NCBI RefSeq assembly: GCF_018919175.1
Contig: NZ_JAHLQL010000001.1
Span: 868,001-932,000 of the forward strand
DNA length: 64,000 nt
Direction: 5' to 3'
From: Clostridium simiarum
Lineage (GTDB): Bacteria > Bacillota > Clostridia > Clostridiales > Clostridiaceae
Shown here: piece by piece, positions 17,599 through 27,992 of the stretch
Layout of the letters: every line of letters starts with the position of its first letter
How positions within the stretch are numbered: position 1 is the stretch's first letter
Position numbers and translations under genes: made by a program
Notes under the pieces: model-generated
Told to the model about the DNA's origin: nothing
Seen by the model: only the letters and a program-made list of their open reading frames with translations
Databases searched by the model: none

Positions 17599-19386
17599 TT
17601 AATTATCTTCTTTTTCTCTTACACTAATACCCAACTCTTGAAGTTGCTTAGTATCTACCACATTAGGAGCCTCTGTCATTGGGCAGAATGCATTTTGGTT
17701 TTTAGGGAATGCAATAACATCTTTTATATTGTCTGTTCCTGATAAGAACATAACCATTCTATCAAATCCAAAAGCTAACCCACCATGTGGAGGAGGTCCA
17801 AATTTAAAGGCTTCTAGTAAAAATCCAAATCTCTCCCAAGCGCTTTCACTAGTAAATCCTAAAACATTAAACATCTTTTCTTGAAGTTTAGAATCATGAA
17901 TTCTTATACTTCCACCGCCAAGCTCTTCTCCATTAAGAACCATATCATAAGCTTTAGCTCTAACTCTTCCTGGTTCTGATTCTAAATATGGAATATCTTC
18001 ATCCATAGGGCATGTAAATGGATGATGTGCCGCTTGGTATCTATCCTCTTCTTCATTGTACTCTACCAATGGGAACTCTGTAACCCATAAGAAATTAAAT
18101 TCTTTATTATCCTTTAGTAGTTCAAGCTTTTTAGCAAGTTCTAATCTTAAAGCACCTAGAGACTGGAATACCACACTGTTTTTATCTGCTACAATTAATA
18201 CTAAATCGCCTACTTCAGCTCCTACAGTCTTAATTATTCCATTCATTTCGTCTTCCTTTAAGAACTTAGCTATGGGGGATTTTATTTCCTCTTCTTTTAA
18301 TGCTATCCACGCTAATCCCTTTGCCTTATAAGTTTTTACAAATTCCCCTAGTCTATCGATATCTTTTCTTCCCATGGAAGCTCCGCCTTTAACACATATA
18401 GTTCTTACAGAACCGCCATTATCTAAAGCATCTTTAAACACCTTAAAATCAATTCCTTCTACTACAGAACTTATGTCATTTATCTCCATGCCAAATCTTA
18501 AATCCGGCTTATCTGAACCATATTTCTCCATAGCTTCTTTATAAGGAAGTCTTTTGAAAGGTGTTTTAACTTCCACACCTAACACTTCATTAAACACATA
18601 GGATACTAATCTTTCATTTATTGTCATAACATCCTCTGCTTCCACAAAGGACATTTCAAGGTCTACTTGAGTAAATTCTGGTTGTCTATTAGCTCTTAAA
18701 TCTTCATCTCTAAAACATTTTACTATTTGAAAATATCTATCGAAACCTGATACCATCAATAATTGTTTAAATAATTGTGGTGATTGAGGTAATGCATAAA
18801 ACATGCCTGGGTAATTTCTACTAGGAACTAAATAATCTCTTGCTCCTTCAGGTGTACTTTTAGTAAGCATAGGTGTTTCTACTTCTAAAAATCCTTCTTT
18901 ATCTAAAAAGTCTCTTATAGCTTTTGCAGCCTTATGTCTTATATGAAAAATACTTTGCATATCTGGTCTTCTTAAATCTAGATATCTATATTTTAATCTT
19001 ATAGATTCTGCTGCATCTAAGTCCTCTTTTATATATATAGGTGGAGTTTCAGATTCAGATAATATCTTAACACTTTCTGCCTTTAGCTCAACCATTCCTG
19101 TTGGCATATTTTCATTTACTGATTCTCTTTTTACAATGTTTCCTGTTACTGCAATACAATATTCTGGTTTTATAGAATCAGCTTTTATAAAAGCATCATT
19201 ATTAATTTCTTCTCCAAAAACCACTTGAAGTATTCCAGTTCTATCTCTTAAATCAATAAAAAGAAGACCTCCTAAATTTCTCTTTCTTTGAACCCATCCC
19301 ATAACAGTTATAGTTTTGTCTACATGTTCTTCTCTTAATTCTCCACACATAATTGTACGTTTAAGTCCGTTTAAAGCCTCGCCCAT
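17599..19386 (-). CDS. aspS: Aspartyl-tRNA synthetase
   Basis: Class II synthetase, 595 residues. Visible are the N-terminal OB-fold anticodon-binding domain (about 15-115), the motif 2 region FRDEDLRANRQPEFTQ, and the C-terminal motif 3 LAFGFDRMVM. The bacterial GAD insertion domain (about 300-410) is present. ATG at 19386 follows AGGAGG. It begins 21 bp after hisS, so the two synthetases form one unit. I see no T-box leader in front of either. Confidence 0.96.
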   Translation of the reverse strand: MGEALNGLKRTIMCGELREEHVDKTITVMGWVQRKRNLGGLLFIDLRDRTGILQVVFGEEINNDAFIKADSIKPEYCIAVTGNIVKRESVNENMPTGMVELKAESVKILSESETPPIYIKEDLDAAESIRLKYRYLDLRRPDMQSIFHIRHKAAKAIRDFLDKEGFLEVETPMLTKSTPEGARDYLVPSRNYPGMFYALPQSPQLFKQLLMVSGFDRYFQIVKCFRDEDLRANRQPEFTQVDLEMSFVEAEDVMTINERLVSYVFNEVLGVEVKTPFKRLPYKEAMEKYGSDKPDLRFGMEINDISSVVEGIDFKVFKDALDNGGSVRTICVKGGASMGRKDIDRLGEFVKTYKAKGLAWIALKEEEIKSPIAKFLKEDEMNGIIKTVGAEVGDLVLIVADKNSVVFQSLGALRLELAKKLELLKDNKEFNFLWVTEFPLVEYNEEEDRYQAAHHPFTCPMDEDIPYLESEPGRVRAKAYDMVLNGEELGGGSIRIHDSKLQEKMFNVLGFTSESAWERFGFLLEAFKFGPPPHGGLAFGFDRMVMFLSGTDNIKDVIAFPKNQNAFCPMTEAPNVVDTKQLQELGISVREKEDN

Positions 19387-19407
19387 TATATTTCCTCCTG
19401 CGATAAA

Positions 19408-20664
19408 TTATTTTTGTATGATTTCTATAAGTTCATTTAAGTTGGTTAAATCCACCTCAAATTGTTCTCCATCAACCATTCTTTTAAGTTTTGCTTTATT
19501 TTCTTTAAGTTCATTTTCACCAAGTATCATGGTGAAAGCCGCTCCTACTTTATTAGCATACTTCATTTGTGCCTTTACACTTCTCTTTAAATGATCGCAT
19601 TCACACTTAACTCCCTTTTGCCTTAGTTTATAAGTAAACTTATATGCCTCTAAAGCAGCATCTCTGCCAATAGATCCTATATATAGTTCAATTACAGTAG
19701 GTTTTGGAATTTCTACATTTTCTTCCTCCAATGTCATAAGGAGCCTTTCCATTCCCATTCCAAATCCTACTGCTGGCATCTCAGGTCCACCAATCCCTTT
19801 TATTAAATAATCATATCTTCCTCCACCACAAACTGTGATGTTATCATTTACTATTTCGAATACTGTTTTGCTATAATAATCTAAACCTCTCACTATATAA
19901 GGGTCTACTTCATAAGTTATATCCATAGCCTTTAAGTGAGTTTTTAAATCTTCAAAGTGTTCCTTACAATCTTCACAAATATAATCTAGTATTACTGGTG
20001 CTTCCTTAGTTATAACTTTGCATTTTTCTTCTTTACAATCTAATATTCTCATAGGATTTCTATCATAACGAGTTTTACAAGTAGGGCATAACTCTTCAAA
20101 ATTATCCTTTAAAAATCCTTTTAAAACCTCATTATACTTTGCCCTACAAACAGGACATCCTATACTATTTATTTTAAGTTTTAATCCTTTAACCCCAAAC
20201 TCTCTATAAGCACTCATAGCAAGACTTATAATTTCAGCATCTAATGAAGCTCCTTCTCCCCCAAAAACTTCTACTCCAAACTGGTGATGCTGTCTCAATC
20301 TTCCTCTTTGTACATTTTCATAACGAAATACTGGAGTAAAATAGTATAATTTTGTAGGTTGCGCTTCACTATATAATCCGCTTTCTATGAAAGCTCTTAC
20401 AGAAGGAGCAGTGCCCTCTGCTTTTAATGTAATGCTTCTGTCAGCTTTATCATTAAAAGTATACATTTCCTTTTGAACTACATCTGTGGTATCTCCCACT
20501 CCTCTTATAAATAGTTCTGTATGTTCAAATATAGGTGTTCTTATCTCTCTAAAGCCATAGTTTTCTGCTATGTTTGAAAGTTTATTTTCTATATAATGCC
20601 ACTTATATCCATCCTGTGGTAACATGTCTTTTGTGCCTTTTGGCGCTTTTATAGTTATAGCCAT
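19408..20664 (-). CDS. hisS: Histidyl-tRNA synthetase
   Basis: Class II synthetase of 418 residues. Motif 1 region [10 protein letters not shown] opens the protein; motif 2 [20 protein letters not shown] and the histidine-specific signature [13 protein letters not shown] are visible, followed by GGGRYDYL and a C-terminal anticodon-binding domain. A cysteine cluster ([16 protein letters not shown]) lies in the insertion domain. It is followed by aspS and preceded by hemZ with a 50-bp gap. Confidence 0.96.
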   Translation of the reverse strand: MAITIKAPKGTKDMLPQDGYKWHYIENKLSNIAENYGFREIRTPIFEHTELFIRGVGDTTDVVQKEMYTFNDKADRSITLKAEGTAPSVRAFIESGLYSEAQPTKLYYFTPVFRYENVQRGRLRQHHQFGVEVFGGEGASLDAEIISLAMSAYREFGVKGLKLKINSIGCPVCRAKYNEVLKGFLKDNFEELCPTCKTRYDRNPMRILDCKEEKCKVITKEAPVILDYICEDCKEHFEDLKTHLKAMDITYEVDPYIVRGLDYYSKTVFEIVNDNITVCGGGRYDYLIKGIGGPEMPAVGFGMGMERLLMTLEEENVEIPKPTVIELYIGSIGRDAALEAYKFTYKLRQKGVKCECDHLKRSVKAQMKYANKVGAAFTMILGENELKENKAKLKRMVDGEQFEVDLTNLNELIEIIQK

Positions 20665-20714
20665 TACATCACTTCCTTAAATAAAATTAATTCATATTAT
20701 TAAATCTTTAAAGA

Positions 20715-22148
20715 TTATAAGTTATATAATGTATTTAATAAATCTTTTTTCTTTTCTATCATCTCATCAATTCTATTTACATATTCTCTTATATCTTTAA
20801 CATTAGGAAATCTTTCAATTCTATTCTCATCTAAAAACACAACTTTTGAAACTGCATCTGCCCCAAAAGCAATTATGGTCTGCTTTTCTTCGATCATTTG
20901 TATGTTATATATACACTCCATCCCCGGAATTGAATAACCCACATTTTCCATGTTTCCTACCATATTTTTTTGTCTATACATATAATAAGGAATCATTCCT
21001 AATTCTTTTGCAGTATCTTTTGTAGCTTCATACATTTTTATAAGTTCCTTTTGGTCAGCTATTTCATAAATTTTATTTAACTTTAGATCCTCATATAATC
21101 TGGAGGCTCTTTTTATAGAAAGCCCATGCACCGTTATACTTTCAGGAGCCAAAGATTTTATCATATCTAAAGTGGTGTTCATATGGCTAACCTTTTCTCC
21201 CGGAAGTCCCACTATTATATCCATATTAATATTATTGAAACCTAATCTTCTAGCAAGATTAAATTTATCTATAACATCCTTTGCAGAATGCATCCTTCCA
21301 ATAAGTTTGAGTGTATCATCGTTCATAGATTGAGGGTTAATACTTATTCTATCTACAGCGTACCTTTTCATAGACTTTAATTTTGTTTCCGTTATGGAGT
21401 CTGGCCTGCCACATTCTACAGTAAACTCTCTTACTTTAAAGTCTAAAACTAAATTTTCATAGATATTTTTCATCACATATTCAAAATTATCATCATCAAC
21501 AGCAGTAGGAGTACCTCCTCCAAAATATACTGTATCTATCTCTATAGATTTTGATTTTATAAAGCTGGATACCTCTTTTATTTCTCTTACTAACGCATTT
21601 AAATAGGGTTCTACTAATCTTTTATTTCCTGCTATAGGATTAGAAGTAAAGGAGCAGTATAGGCATCTTGTAGGACAAAAAGGCATTCCTACATATATGC
21701 TAACTTTGTTTTTATCAACATTTATAAACTTCTCTTCATACTTTGCAATCTCTATACAAAGCTCAACCTTATCTTTTTTTGTGAGGTTTCTATGCTGAAA
21801 ACGCTCAATTATCTCTTTCTCAGAATATCCATCCTTTAATAGAGCTAATGCTATTTTACTAGGCCTAATACCTATTAAAGTTCCCCAAGGTAATTCAATA
21901 CCATATAACTTACTAAAATAACTATAAATATACTTTTTTATTTCTTCTTTTATGGGTACACCCTTTGAAAACTGAAACTCTTTAGAATAATCTTTGTTTC
22001 CTATTTCCATATAGTCCTTATCTATATGAACATAAAAATTCTCATCTGATTCGACAAAATCGATATCCTCTAAACTGTGGAATAAGTTAATAATTTGATA
22101 AACTTCATACCTATAGCTCATATCGTTTAATTTTATATTAATGCCCAT
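20715..22148 (-). CDS. hemZ: Coproporphyrinogen III oxidase-like radical SAM protein (HemZ type)
   Basis: 477 residues. A radical SAM motif CPTRCLYC (CxxxCxxC, near residue 178) is preceded by about 150 residues of extra N-terminal domain, the HemZ layout rather than HemN/HemW. Also seen are YFGGGTPTA and the glycine-rich and C-terminal HemN-type segments. The family uses a 4Fe-4S cluster and S-adenosylmethionine. Annotated HemZ proteins are proposed to act on coproporphyrinogen III, but the reaction in clostridia is not firmly established, and no heme gene is near. Confidence 0.82.
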   Translation of the reverse strand: MGINIKLNDMSYRYEVYQIINLFHSLEDIDFVESDENFYVHIDKDYMEIGNKDYSKEFQFSKGVPIKEEIKKYIYSYFSKLYGIELPWGTLIGIRPSKIALALLKDGYSEKEIIERFQHRNLTKKDKVELCIEIAKYEEKFINVDKNKVSIYVGMPFCPTRCLYCSFTSNPIAGNKRLVEPYLNALVREIKEVSSFIKSKSIEIDTVYFGGGTPTAVDDDNFEYVMKNIYENLVLDFKVREFTVECGRPDSITETKLKSMKRYAVDRISINPQSMNDDTLKLIGRMHSAKDVIDKFNLARRLGFNNINMDIIVGLPGEKVSHMNTTLDMIKSLAPESITVHGLSIKRASRLYEDLKLNKIYEIADQKELIKMYEATKDTAKELGMIPYYMYRQKNMVGNMENVGYSIPGMECIYNIQMIEEKQTIIAFGADAVSKVVFLDENRIERFPNVKDIREYVNRIDEMIEKKKDLLNTLYNL

Positions 22149-22165
22149 AGTTACTCCTATTCCTA

Positions 22166-22771
22166 TTACAAAAATGGATTTCTTTTCTTTTCTCCTCCAA
22201 TAGTGGATTCAGGTCCATGTCCTGGATAAACTATTACTTCATCGCTTAAAACCATTAATTTATTCTTTATGCTACTTATTATAGTGTCAAAATCTCCTCC
22301 AGGTAAATCTGTTCTTCCTATTGAACCTGCGAACAAAGTATCTCCTGTAAACACCTTATCTTCTAATAAAAAACTTATACAACCAGGAGTATGTCCCGGA
22401 GTTTCTATTACTTTTATGGTTTTATTTCCTATATCTACAGTATCTCCATCTTTTAATGTTAAGTCAGCTTTTTTATCCTTTCCAAAGCTACCAAACATAT
22501 AAGATCCATTTGACATAAGTGCTTCATCTTTCTCACTTATTCCTATTGGGGATCCATATCTTTTCTGTAAATTTATAACCCCCCCTGTATGATCGGCATG
22601 ACCATGAGTTAACATTATATACTTTACTTTAGCTCCTATTTCTTCTATTACAGAAATTATGTCATCCTCATCTCCACCAGGATCTAAAACTACAGCTTCT
22701 TTACTTTCCTCGTCCATGATAACATAGCAATTTGCAGCATAAATTCCTGCTGGTATCCTCTTGATTATCAT
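22166..22771 (-). CDS. Metallo-beta-lactamase-fold hydrolase (glyoxalase II-like)
   Basis: 201 residues from the ATG at 22771; the ATG at 22789 lies in front of the GGAGG and is less likely. Metal ligands are in order: THGHADHTGG, GHTPGCI, GDTLF and the late PGHGPES. This is the short glyoxalase-II-like group that usually hydrolyses thioesters, though the substrate cannot be read from the sequence. It overlaps nothing and lies between dtd and hemZ in a tight run. Confidence 0.85.
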   Translation of the reverse strand: MIIKRIPAGIYAANCYVIMDEESKEAVVLDPGGDEDDIISVIEEIGAKVKYIMLTHGHADHTGGVINLQKRYGSPIGISEKDEALMSNGSYMFGSFGKDKKADLTLKDGDTVDIGNKTIKVIETPGHTPGCISFLLEDKVFTGDTLFAGSIGRTDLPGGDFDTIISSIKNKLMVLSDEVIVYPGHGPESTIGGEKKRNPFL

Positions 22772-22790
22772 ATCTAAACCAACCTCCATT

Positions 22791-23249
22791 TTAAAAAGTT
22801 TTTTTACTCTCTAGTATTAAAGTTACCGGCCCATCATTTTCAATAGATACTTTCATATCAGCGCCAAAAACTCCTGTTTCTACTTTTAAATCACACTCTT
22901 TACATAGACTTACAAAATGTTCATACAGCTTTTCTGCCTCTTCTCCAGATAATGCATTCATAAAATTTGGTCTTCTTCCTTTTCTGCAATCCCCATATAA
23001 TGTAAACTGCGAAACTATGAGAATTTCTCCGCTAACTTCCATTAAAGACTTATTCATCTTTCCTTCTTCATCTTCAAATACCCTAAGATTTAGTATCTTA
23101 TCCCTCAAATACTTTGCATCTTCTATGGTATCTTCTTTTGAAATACCTAAAAGTATATTAAATCCTGTACCAATACTAGAAATAACTTTTCCTTCTACAG
23201 TTACACTAGAATTTAATACTCTTTGAATTACAGCTCTCAAAATTTTCAC
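22791..23249 (-). CDS. dtd: D-aminoacyl-tRNA deacylase
   Basis: 152-residue proofreading enzyme that frees tRNA from D-amino acids and glycine mischarged on tRNA-Ala. It has the family's signatures [17 protein letters not shown] (substrate pocket) and NDGPVTLIL, which supplies the cross-subunit Gly-cisPro element of the dimer. It follows relA by 5 bp; the relA-dtd pairing is conserved in Firmicutes. Confidence 0.95.
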   Translation of the reverse strand: MKILRAVIQRVLNSSVTVEGKVISSIGTGFNILLGISKEDTIEDAKYLRDKILNLRVFEDEEGKMNKSLMEVSGEILIVSQFTLYGDCRKGRRPNFMNALSGEEAEKLYEHFVSLCKECDLKVETGVFGADMKVSIENDGPVTLILESKKTF

Positions 23250-23254
23250 ATCCT

Positions 23255-25432
23255 TTAATACTTTCTTCTGTATACCTCAATTACTCCCTTGGTTCTTTTA
23301 ATCTTTTTCATAAGTTCTTTTAGTTGTTCAATATCATTTATCTTTAATTTTATATTAATAGTAGCTATATTTCCCTTTGCTGATTTGGCATTAATAGCAT
23401 GTAGATTCATTCTAGATTCTGTAATAATCATCATAATATCCGTTAATAATCCACTTCTATCTTCTGCTTTTAATTGTAATTCAGAGATATACCCATCTAC
23501 CCTATTCCTACCCCATTCCACTTCTACAAACTTTTCTCTATCGTTCATATCCATGCTTTGTATGTTTTTACAGTCTGTCCTGTGTACTGATATACCTCTT
23601 CCTTTTGTTATATAACCTATTATATTATCTCCAGGTACTGGGTTGCAACATTTTGCAAATCTTACAAGTACATTAGTGAGCCCTTTTACAGTTATTCCGT
23701 AATCTCTATCACTTTTATCCTTTTCTCTATCTTTACTAAAGTCTTCTTCTGTAATTTTGGCTTGTAAATTTTCTAAAGCATTTTTATAGTTAATATTCAC
23801 TTCTTTTAACCTATTAACAATAATAGAAGGTATAAGCATCCCCATTCCAATAGAGGCAAATAAATCTTCTATACTATTTAAATTATATCTTTTTAAAAGT
23901 TTATCAAATCCTTCACCTTTAGCTATTTCTCCAAAATTACAGCCCTGCCTTTTTGCTTCTTTTTCAAGTAATTCTTTACCTTTAGATATATTTTCTTCTC
24001 TTTTCTCTTTTTTAAACCAAGCTCTTATCTTACTTTTTGCCTGATTACTTTTTGCAACATTCAACCAATCAATACTTGGTCCTTTTGGAGATGTAGAAGT
24101 TAAAATTTCAACTATTTCTCCAGTTTTAAGCTTATAGTCTAGTGTAACCATTTTGCCATTTACCTTTGCACCTATACATCTATTTCCTATGTCCGTATGA
24201 ATTCTATAGGCAAAGTCTATAGGTGTAGCTTCATAAGGTAAATTTATAACTACACCCTTAGGTGTAAATACAAAGACTTCATCTGAAAATAAATCTATTT
24301 TAAACCCTTCCATAAACTCTTCTGCATCGGAAGTTTCTTTTTGCCATTCTAACATATCTCTAAGCCAGGATAGCTTAGCATCAAAATCTCCTTCTTCTCC
24401 CTCACTACCCTCTTTATACTTCCAGTGAGCAGCTATACCGTATTCAGCAGTTTTATGCATTTCAAAGGTTCTTATCTGTATCTCAAAAGTCTTTCCTTGA
24501 GGTCCTATTACGGTGGTATGAAGAGATTGATACATATTTGGTTTAGGCATAGCAATATAGTCTTTAAATCTTCCTGGAATAGGTTTATAAACTGTATGAA
24601 CTATCCCAAGTACTGCATAACAATCTTTAATGGTATCCACAAGAATTCTTATGGCTGTTAAATCAAATATTTGATCTATAGTTTTATTTTTGTTAACCAT
24701 TTTTCTATATATACTATAGAAATGTTTTGGTCTACCCTCGATATCTGATTCAATAGAAGCATTTTCTAATCTACTATTAAGATCAGATATTATCATACTT
24801 ATATATTCTTCTCTTTCTGCTCTTTTTTCTGCAATTCTTCTTACTAAATCATAATATTCATTAGCATTCATATATCTAAATGCCAAATCTTCTAACTCCC
24901 ATTTCATCTTAAACATTCCAAGTCTATGAGCTAAAGGAGCATATATATCAAAAGTTTCTTTAGCTTTTTCCTTTTGTTTTTCTACAGGCATATATTTTAA
25001 AGTACGCATATTGTGTAATCTATCTGCTAATTTTATGAGGATAACTCTTATATCTTTTGTCATAGCAAGAAGCATCTTTCTTACATTATCAGCTTGCTGC
25101 TCTTCTTTAGTTTTATATTTTATCTTTCCAAGCTTAGTAACTCCATCTACAAGTATAGCTACTTCTTCATTAAATTCTTTTTTTATATCTTCAAAACTAT
25201 AATCAGTATCTTCTACAACATCATGAAGTAGGCCCGCAGCTATAGTATTAGCATCCATGCCAAACTCTGCTAAAATGCAGGCAACCTCAATAGGATGAAC
25301 TATATAAGGTTCACCAGATTCTCTTCTTTGCTTTTCATGAGCATTATCAGCTAACATATATGCTCTTCTAATAAAGTCCTTATCTACATTATTACAATTT
25401 TTATCAATTTTCCTCATTAATTTTTCTAGCAT
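23255..25432 (-). CDS. relA: Bifunctional (p)ppGpp synthetase/hydrolase
   Basis: 725 residues in the long-RSH order: HD hydrolase domain (about 25-180, with H46, H70 and D71 in [10 protein letters not shown]), synthetase domain (about 240-350, with [10 protein letters not shown]), TGS domain (about 390-450), zinc-finger/helical region with CCNPVPGD, and a C-terminal ACT domain (about 655-725). The intact HD motif argues that it also degrades (p)ppGpp. It follows apt by about 130 bp. Confidence 0.96.
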   Translation of the reverse strand: MLEKLMRKIDKNCNNVDKDFIRRAYMLADNAHEKQRRESGEPYIVHPIEVACILAEFGMDANTIAAGLLHDVVEDTDYSFEDIKKEFNEEVAILVDGVTKLGKIKYKTKEEQQADNVRKMLLAMTKDIRVILIKLADRLHNMRTLKYMPVEKQKEKAKETFDIYAPLAHRLGMFKMKWELEDLAFRYMNANEYYDLVRRIAEKRAEREEYISMIISDLNSRLENASIESDIEGRPKHFYSIYRKMVNKNKTIDQIFDLTAIRILVDTIKDCYAVLGIVHTVYKPIPGRFKDYIAMPKPNMYQSLHTTVIGPQGKTFEIQIRTFEMHKTAEYGIAAHWKYKEGSEGEEGDFDAKLSWLRDMLEWQKETSDAEEFMEGFKIDLFSDEVFVFTPKGVVINLPYEATPIDFAYRIHTDIGNRCIGAKVNGKMVTLDYKLKTGEIVEILTSTSPKGPSIDWLNVAKSNQAKSKIRAWFKKEKREENISKGKELLEKEAKRQGCNFGEIAKGEGFDKLLKRYNLNSIEDLFASIGMGMLIPSIIVNRLKEVNINYKNALENLQAKITEEDFSKDREKDKSDRDYGITVKGLTNVLVRFAKCCNPVPGDNIIGYITKGRGISVHRTDCKNIQSMDMNDREKFVEVEWGRNRVDGYISELQLKAEDRSGLLTDIMMIITESRMNLHAINAKSAKGNIATINIKLKINDIEQLKELMKKIKRTKGVIEVYRRKY

Positions 25433-25501
25433 CTAGATTACTCTCCTCTAAAAAACTTTCTTATATACTAAATATATCTAATCTTTAGTGTTAAAGTCAA
25501 A

Positions 25502-25530
25502 GGCTGGTTATATAACCAGCCATTTTTTTA
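25502..25530. terminator. Perfect 20-bp palindrome between apt and relA
   Basis: GGCTGGTTATATAACCAGCC is perfectly self-complementary. On the plus strand ATTTTTTTA follows; on the minus strand, where apt is read, only TTTGACTTT follows. It is probably the apt terminator, although the better T-run points the other way. Confidence 0.65.
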
Positions 25531-25566
25531 TAATTATATAATATAGTTTAACACATTTCAATGAGG

Positions 25567-26085
25567 TTATATATCATATTGTACTAAAGACATAACGTCA
25601 TAACCTTGAAGTTTATCTCTACCTTTAAGTTCTGTAAGTTCTATTACAAAATCTATAGCTTCAACTTTTCCACCTATATTTTCTACAAGATTTGCTACAG
25701 AACATATTGTTCCACCTGTTGCAAGTAAATCATCGATTATAGCTACTCTTTGACCAGGCTTTATAGAATCGCTATGAATTTCTAATATATCGCTTCCATA
25801 TTCTAAATCATATTCATCACTTATAGTGTCAAAAGGAAGTTTTCCTTTTTTTCTAACAGGAACAAATCCCACTCCTAGAGCATATGCCACAGGAACTCCA
25901 AATATAAATCCCCTTGCTTCCGGTCCAACTATCACATCTATTTTTTTATCTTTTAGGTGATTAGCTATATGATCTATAGTTTTTCTTAGAGAGTCTCCAT
26001 CTCCTATAAGCGTAGTAATATCCTTAAAACTTATACCTTCCTTCGGAAAATTCTCTATTATCCTTATTTTCTCTTTAAAATCCAT
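25567..26085 (-). CDS. apt: Adenine phosphoribosyltransferase
   Basis: Salvage enzyme that makes AMP from adenine and PRPP. 172 residues from the ATG at 26085 (MDFKEK), 8 nt after GGAGG. The PRPP-binding motif is AIIDDLLATGGT near 120-131; PEARGFIFG near 60-68 is typical of Apt. It lies between a RecJ-like gene and relA, the order usual in Firmicutes (secDF-recJ-apt-relA). Confidence 0.96.
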   Translation of the reverse strand: MDFKEKIRIIENFPKEGISFKDITTLIGDGDSLRKTIDHIANHLKDKKIDVIVGPEARGFIFGVPVAYALGVGFVPVRKKGKLPFDTISDEYDLEYGSDILEIHSDSIKPGQRVAIIDDLLATGGTICSVANLVENIGGKVEAIDFVIELTELKGRDKLQGYDVMSLVQYDI

Positions 26086-26113
26086 CTTATATTCCTCCAC
26101 AAATCACATAATA

Positions 26114-26980
26114 TTATGTATTTAAAATATTATTATTTACTTCTTTACTTAAATACTTGGCTATTTGGGCAGCTCTATAAGCATCATTAGTAGTAAGAAG
26201 TTCTACCACAATACGAGCATTGTCCATTCTTCCTATAGCATTTAAAGTAGGGGTCAATAAAAAAACTATATTTTTTAAGTTTTTATAATTGAACTCATGA
26301 ATATTATGATATTTCATTAAAGCCCTTAACCCATAATTATTTGTATGAGGAAGGTAACTAAGTCCTCCTTCATATATTATGCTATTTTCTCCCTTAAGAG
26401 CTTTACCTGAAGCTAAGGTACCCAGCATAACAAGATCTATATATTTATTTATACTCTTCATATTATAATAACTAGCTATAGCTTGACACAATTTAAATAC
26501 AACTCCACTATTAGATAGTTCTTTTTCTTTATAATTAGAACCTTTTAAGTTGGGATTTATTACAAGGGAATGGATTAAATTATCTTCTGATTTGTTATCA
26601 GTAACAATAATATCCATACCTATGTTTTTGCATAATACTTCCTGTTCTAGGGATTCTATTGAGCACCCTATAGAGATTAAAACATCAGCCCCTAAAAACT
26701 TAATATGATTCTTTATTACTTCACTGTCTAGTTTACAATTTTCATTTATGTTTTCTGAAATGTAATATTCTACATCTGCATTTAAATATTTTAAAACCAA
26801 TAATAATAAGGACACTCCAAATATACTATCTACATCTGAAGAGCCATATATCACTATCTTCTCACGCTCATTAATGGCTTTAACTAGCCTATCAATGGTA
26901 AGCTTCATATTATTCAACATAAATGGGTCATATTCATACCATTGTTTAGAGCTATATATGCTCCCACCATTTTTGTGCAT
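26114..26980 (-). CDS. RecJ-like DHH-family protein without catalytic motifs
   Basis: It takes the recJ position between secF and apt but has only 288 residues, against 560-800 for RecJ, and stops after the DHH domain; the DHHA1 and OB domains are absent. The motifs are altered: the first reads GSSDVDS (48-52 keeps DVD), the third ISIGCSIES has glycine where aspartate is expected, and DHH itself has become DNK (128-130). Manganese binding and exonuclease activity are therefore unlikely. The frame is intact and has a ribosome binding site, so it is not simply a pseudogene. A structural or partner role is possible. Confidence 0.75.
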   Translation of the reverse strand: MHKNGGSIYSSKQWYEYDPFMLNNMKLTIDRLVKAINEREKIVIYGSSDVDSIFGVSLLLLVLKYLNADVEYYISENINENCKLDSEVIKNHIKFLGADVLISIGCSIESLEQEVLCKNIGMDIIVTDNKSEDNLIHSLVINPNLKGSNYKEKELSNSGVVFKLCQAIASYYNMKSINKYIDLVMLGTLASGKALKGENSIIYEGGLSYLPHTNNYGLRALMKYHNIHEFNYKNLKNIVFLLTPTLNAIGRMDNARIVVELLTTNDAYRAAQIAKYLSKEVNNNILNT

Positions 26981-27060
26981 AGTTAAACTCCTCCAAATTA
27001 CTTAGAAAACAAATATAATTATAATTGAAAATACCCATTTTTACAAACATTTTTATGTAG

Positions 27061-27100
27061 AAAACAACATAAATCTTCAATTAACATCGAAGATTTATGT
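27061..27100 (-). terminator. Terminator after secF
   Basis: Perfect 12-bp arms ACATAAATCTTC / GAAGATTTATGT (27067-27078 and 27089-27100), about 20 bp after the secF stop, followed by TGTTTTC on the minus strand. Confidence 0.78.
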
Positions 27101-27120
27101 ACATAGCTTATTATTCAGTA

Positions 27121-27987
27121 CTAAGCTCTAACCTTGGCCTTTTTTAATTTCTTTTTAAGTACCACCCATAATGGGCTTGCAACAAAGATTGAAGAATAAG
27201 ATCCACACAATATTCCTACTATTATTGGAAAGGCAAATTCTCTAACTGTAGGCACAAATATATAAACAGAAACTATGGTTATTAAAGTAGTTAAAACTGT
27301 ATTAATAGACCTTGTAAGAGTTTGATTTATACTTATATCTGCAACCTCTTCTATATCTTTCCTTCTCATGGACTTAAGATTTTCTCTTATTCTATCAAAT
27401 ATTACTATAGTATCATTTATAGAATAACCAACTATAGTAAGAATCGCTGCAATAAAAGGAGAGTTTACTGGTATTTTAAATAAGGAGTAAACTCCTAAAG
27501 TTATGAGCACATCATGGAGAAGTGCTAATATAGCTGCTAATCCAAAATAAAATTCAAACCTTATGCCTACATATACTAACATACCTGCAGTAGCTATAAG
27601 CAGAGCTATAATTGCCTTTTTTGCTAGTTCTTTTCCTATAGAAGCGCCTATCTCTTCTTGCGAAGCTAAGGCAGTATCTTCAAGGGAATATTTTTCTTTT
27701 ATCTCTTTAAACATCTCTGAAACTTTACTTATTTCTAAATTGTTGCTTTTTATTTCTAATTGAGAATTTTCTATTTTAGTGGTAACTGCATCATTGGCAT
27801 ATTTCTTTATGATTTCTTCAACTTCTAATTTAGAGAAGTCTTTTCCGAAATCTATTACAACCATTGTACCACCTTTAAAATCTATACCAAAGTTTAATCC
27901 ATTAATAGCTAAAGAAGCTAAACCTACAACTATTAAAATCAAAGATATGGAAAACCATAATTTAGTTTTTTCTACTATCTTAAGCAC
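27121..27987 (-). CDS. secF: Protein-export membrane protein SecF
   Basis: 288 residues, six membrane helices with a large extracytoplasmic loop after the first; signatures GIDFKGGT near 36 and SINDTIVIFDRIREN near 190 are those of SecF. It works with SecD and YajC around SecYEG to drive late stages of secretion. Start: I use the GTG at 27987, 8 nt after AGGGGG; the GTG two codons earlier overlaps the secD stop. SecD and SecF are separate genes here, unlike the fused SecDF of Bacillus. Confidence 0.94.
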   Translation of the reverse strand: MLKIVEKTKLWFSISLILIVVGLASLAINGLNFGIDFKGGTMVVIDFGKDFSKLEVEEIIKKYANDAVTTKIENSQLEIKSNNLEISKVSEMFKEIKEKYSLEDTALASQEEIGASIGKELAKKAIIALLIATAGMLVYVGIRFEFYFGLAAILALLHDVLITLGVYSLFKIPVNSPFIAAILTIVGYSINDTIVIFDRIRENLKSMRRKDIEEVADISINQTLTRSINTVLTTLITIVSVYIFVPTVREFAFPIIVGILCGSYSSIFVASPLWVVLKKKLKKAKVRA

Positions 27988-27992
27988 GAGCA

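Noticed and set aside
25502..25521. Operator for relA or apt
   Set aside because: The perfect palindrome lies after the apt stop and has T-rich flanks, so a terminator is the simpler reading.
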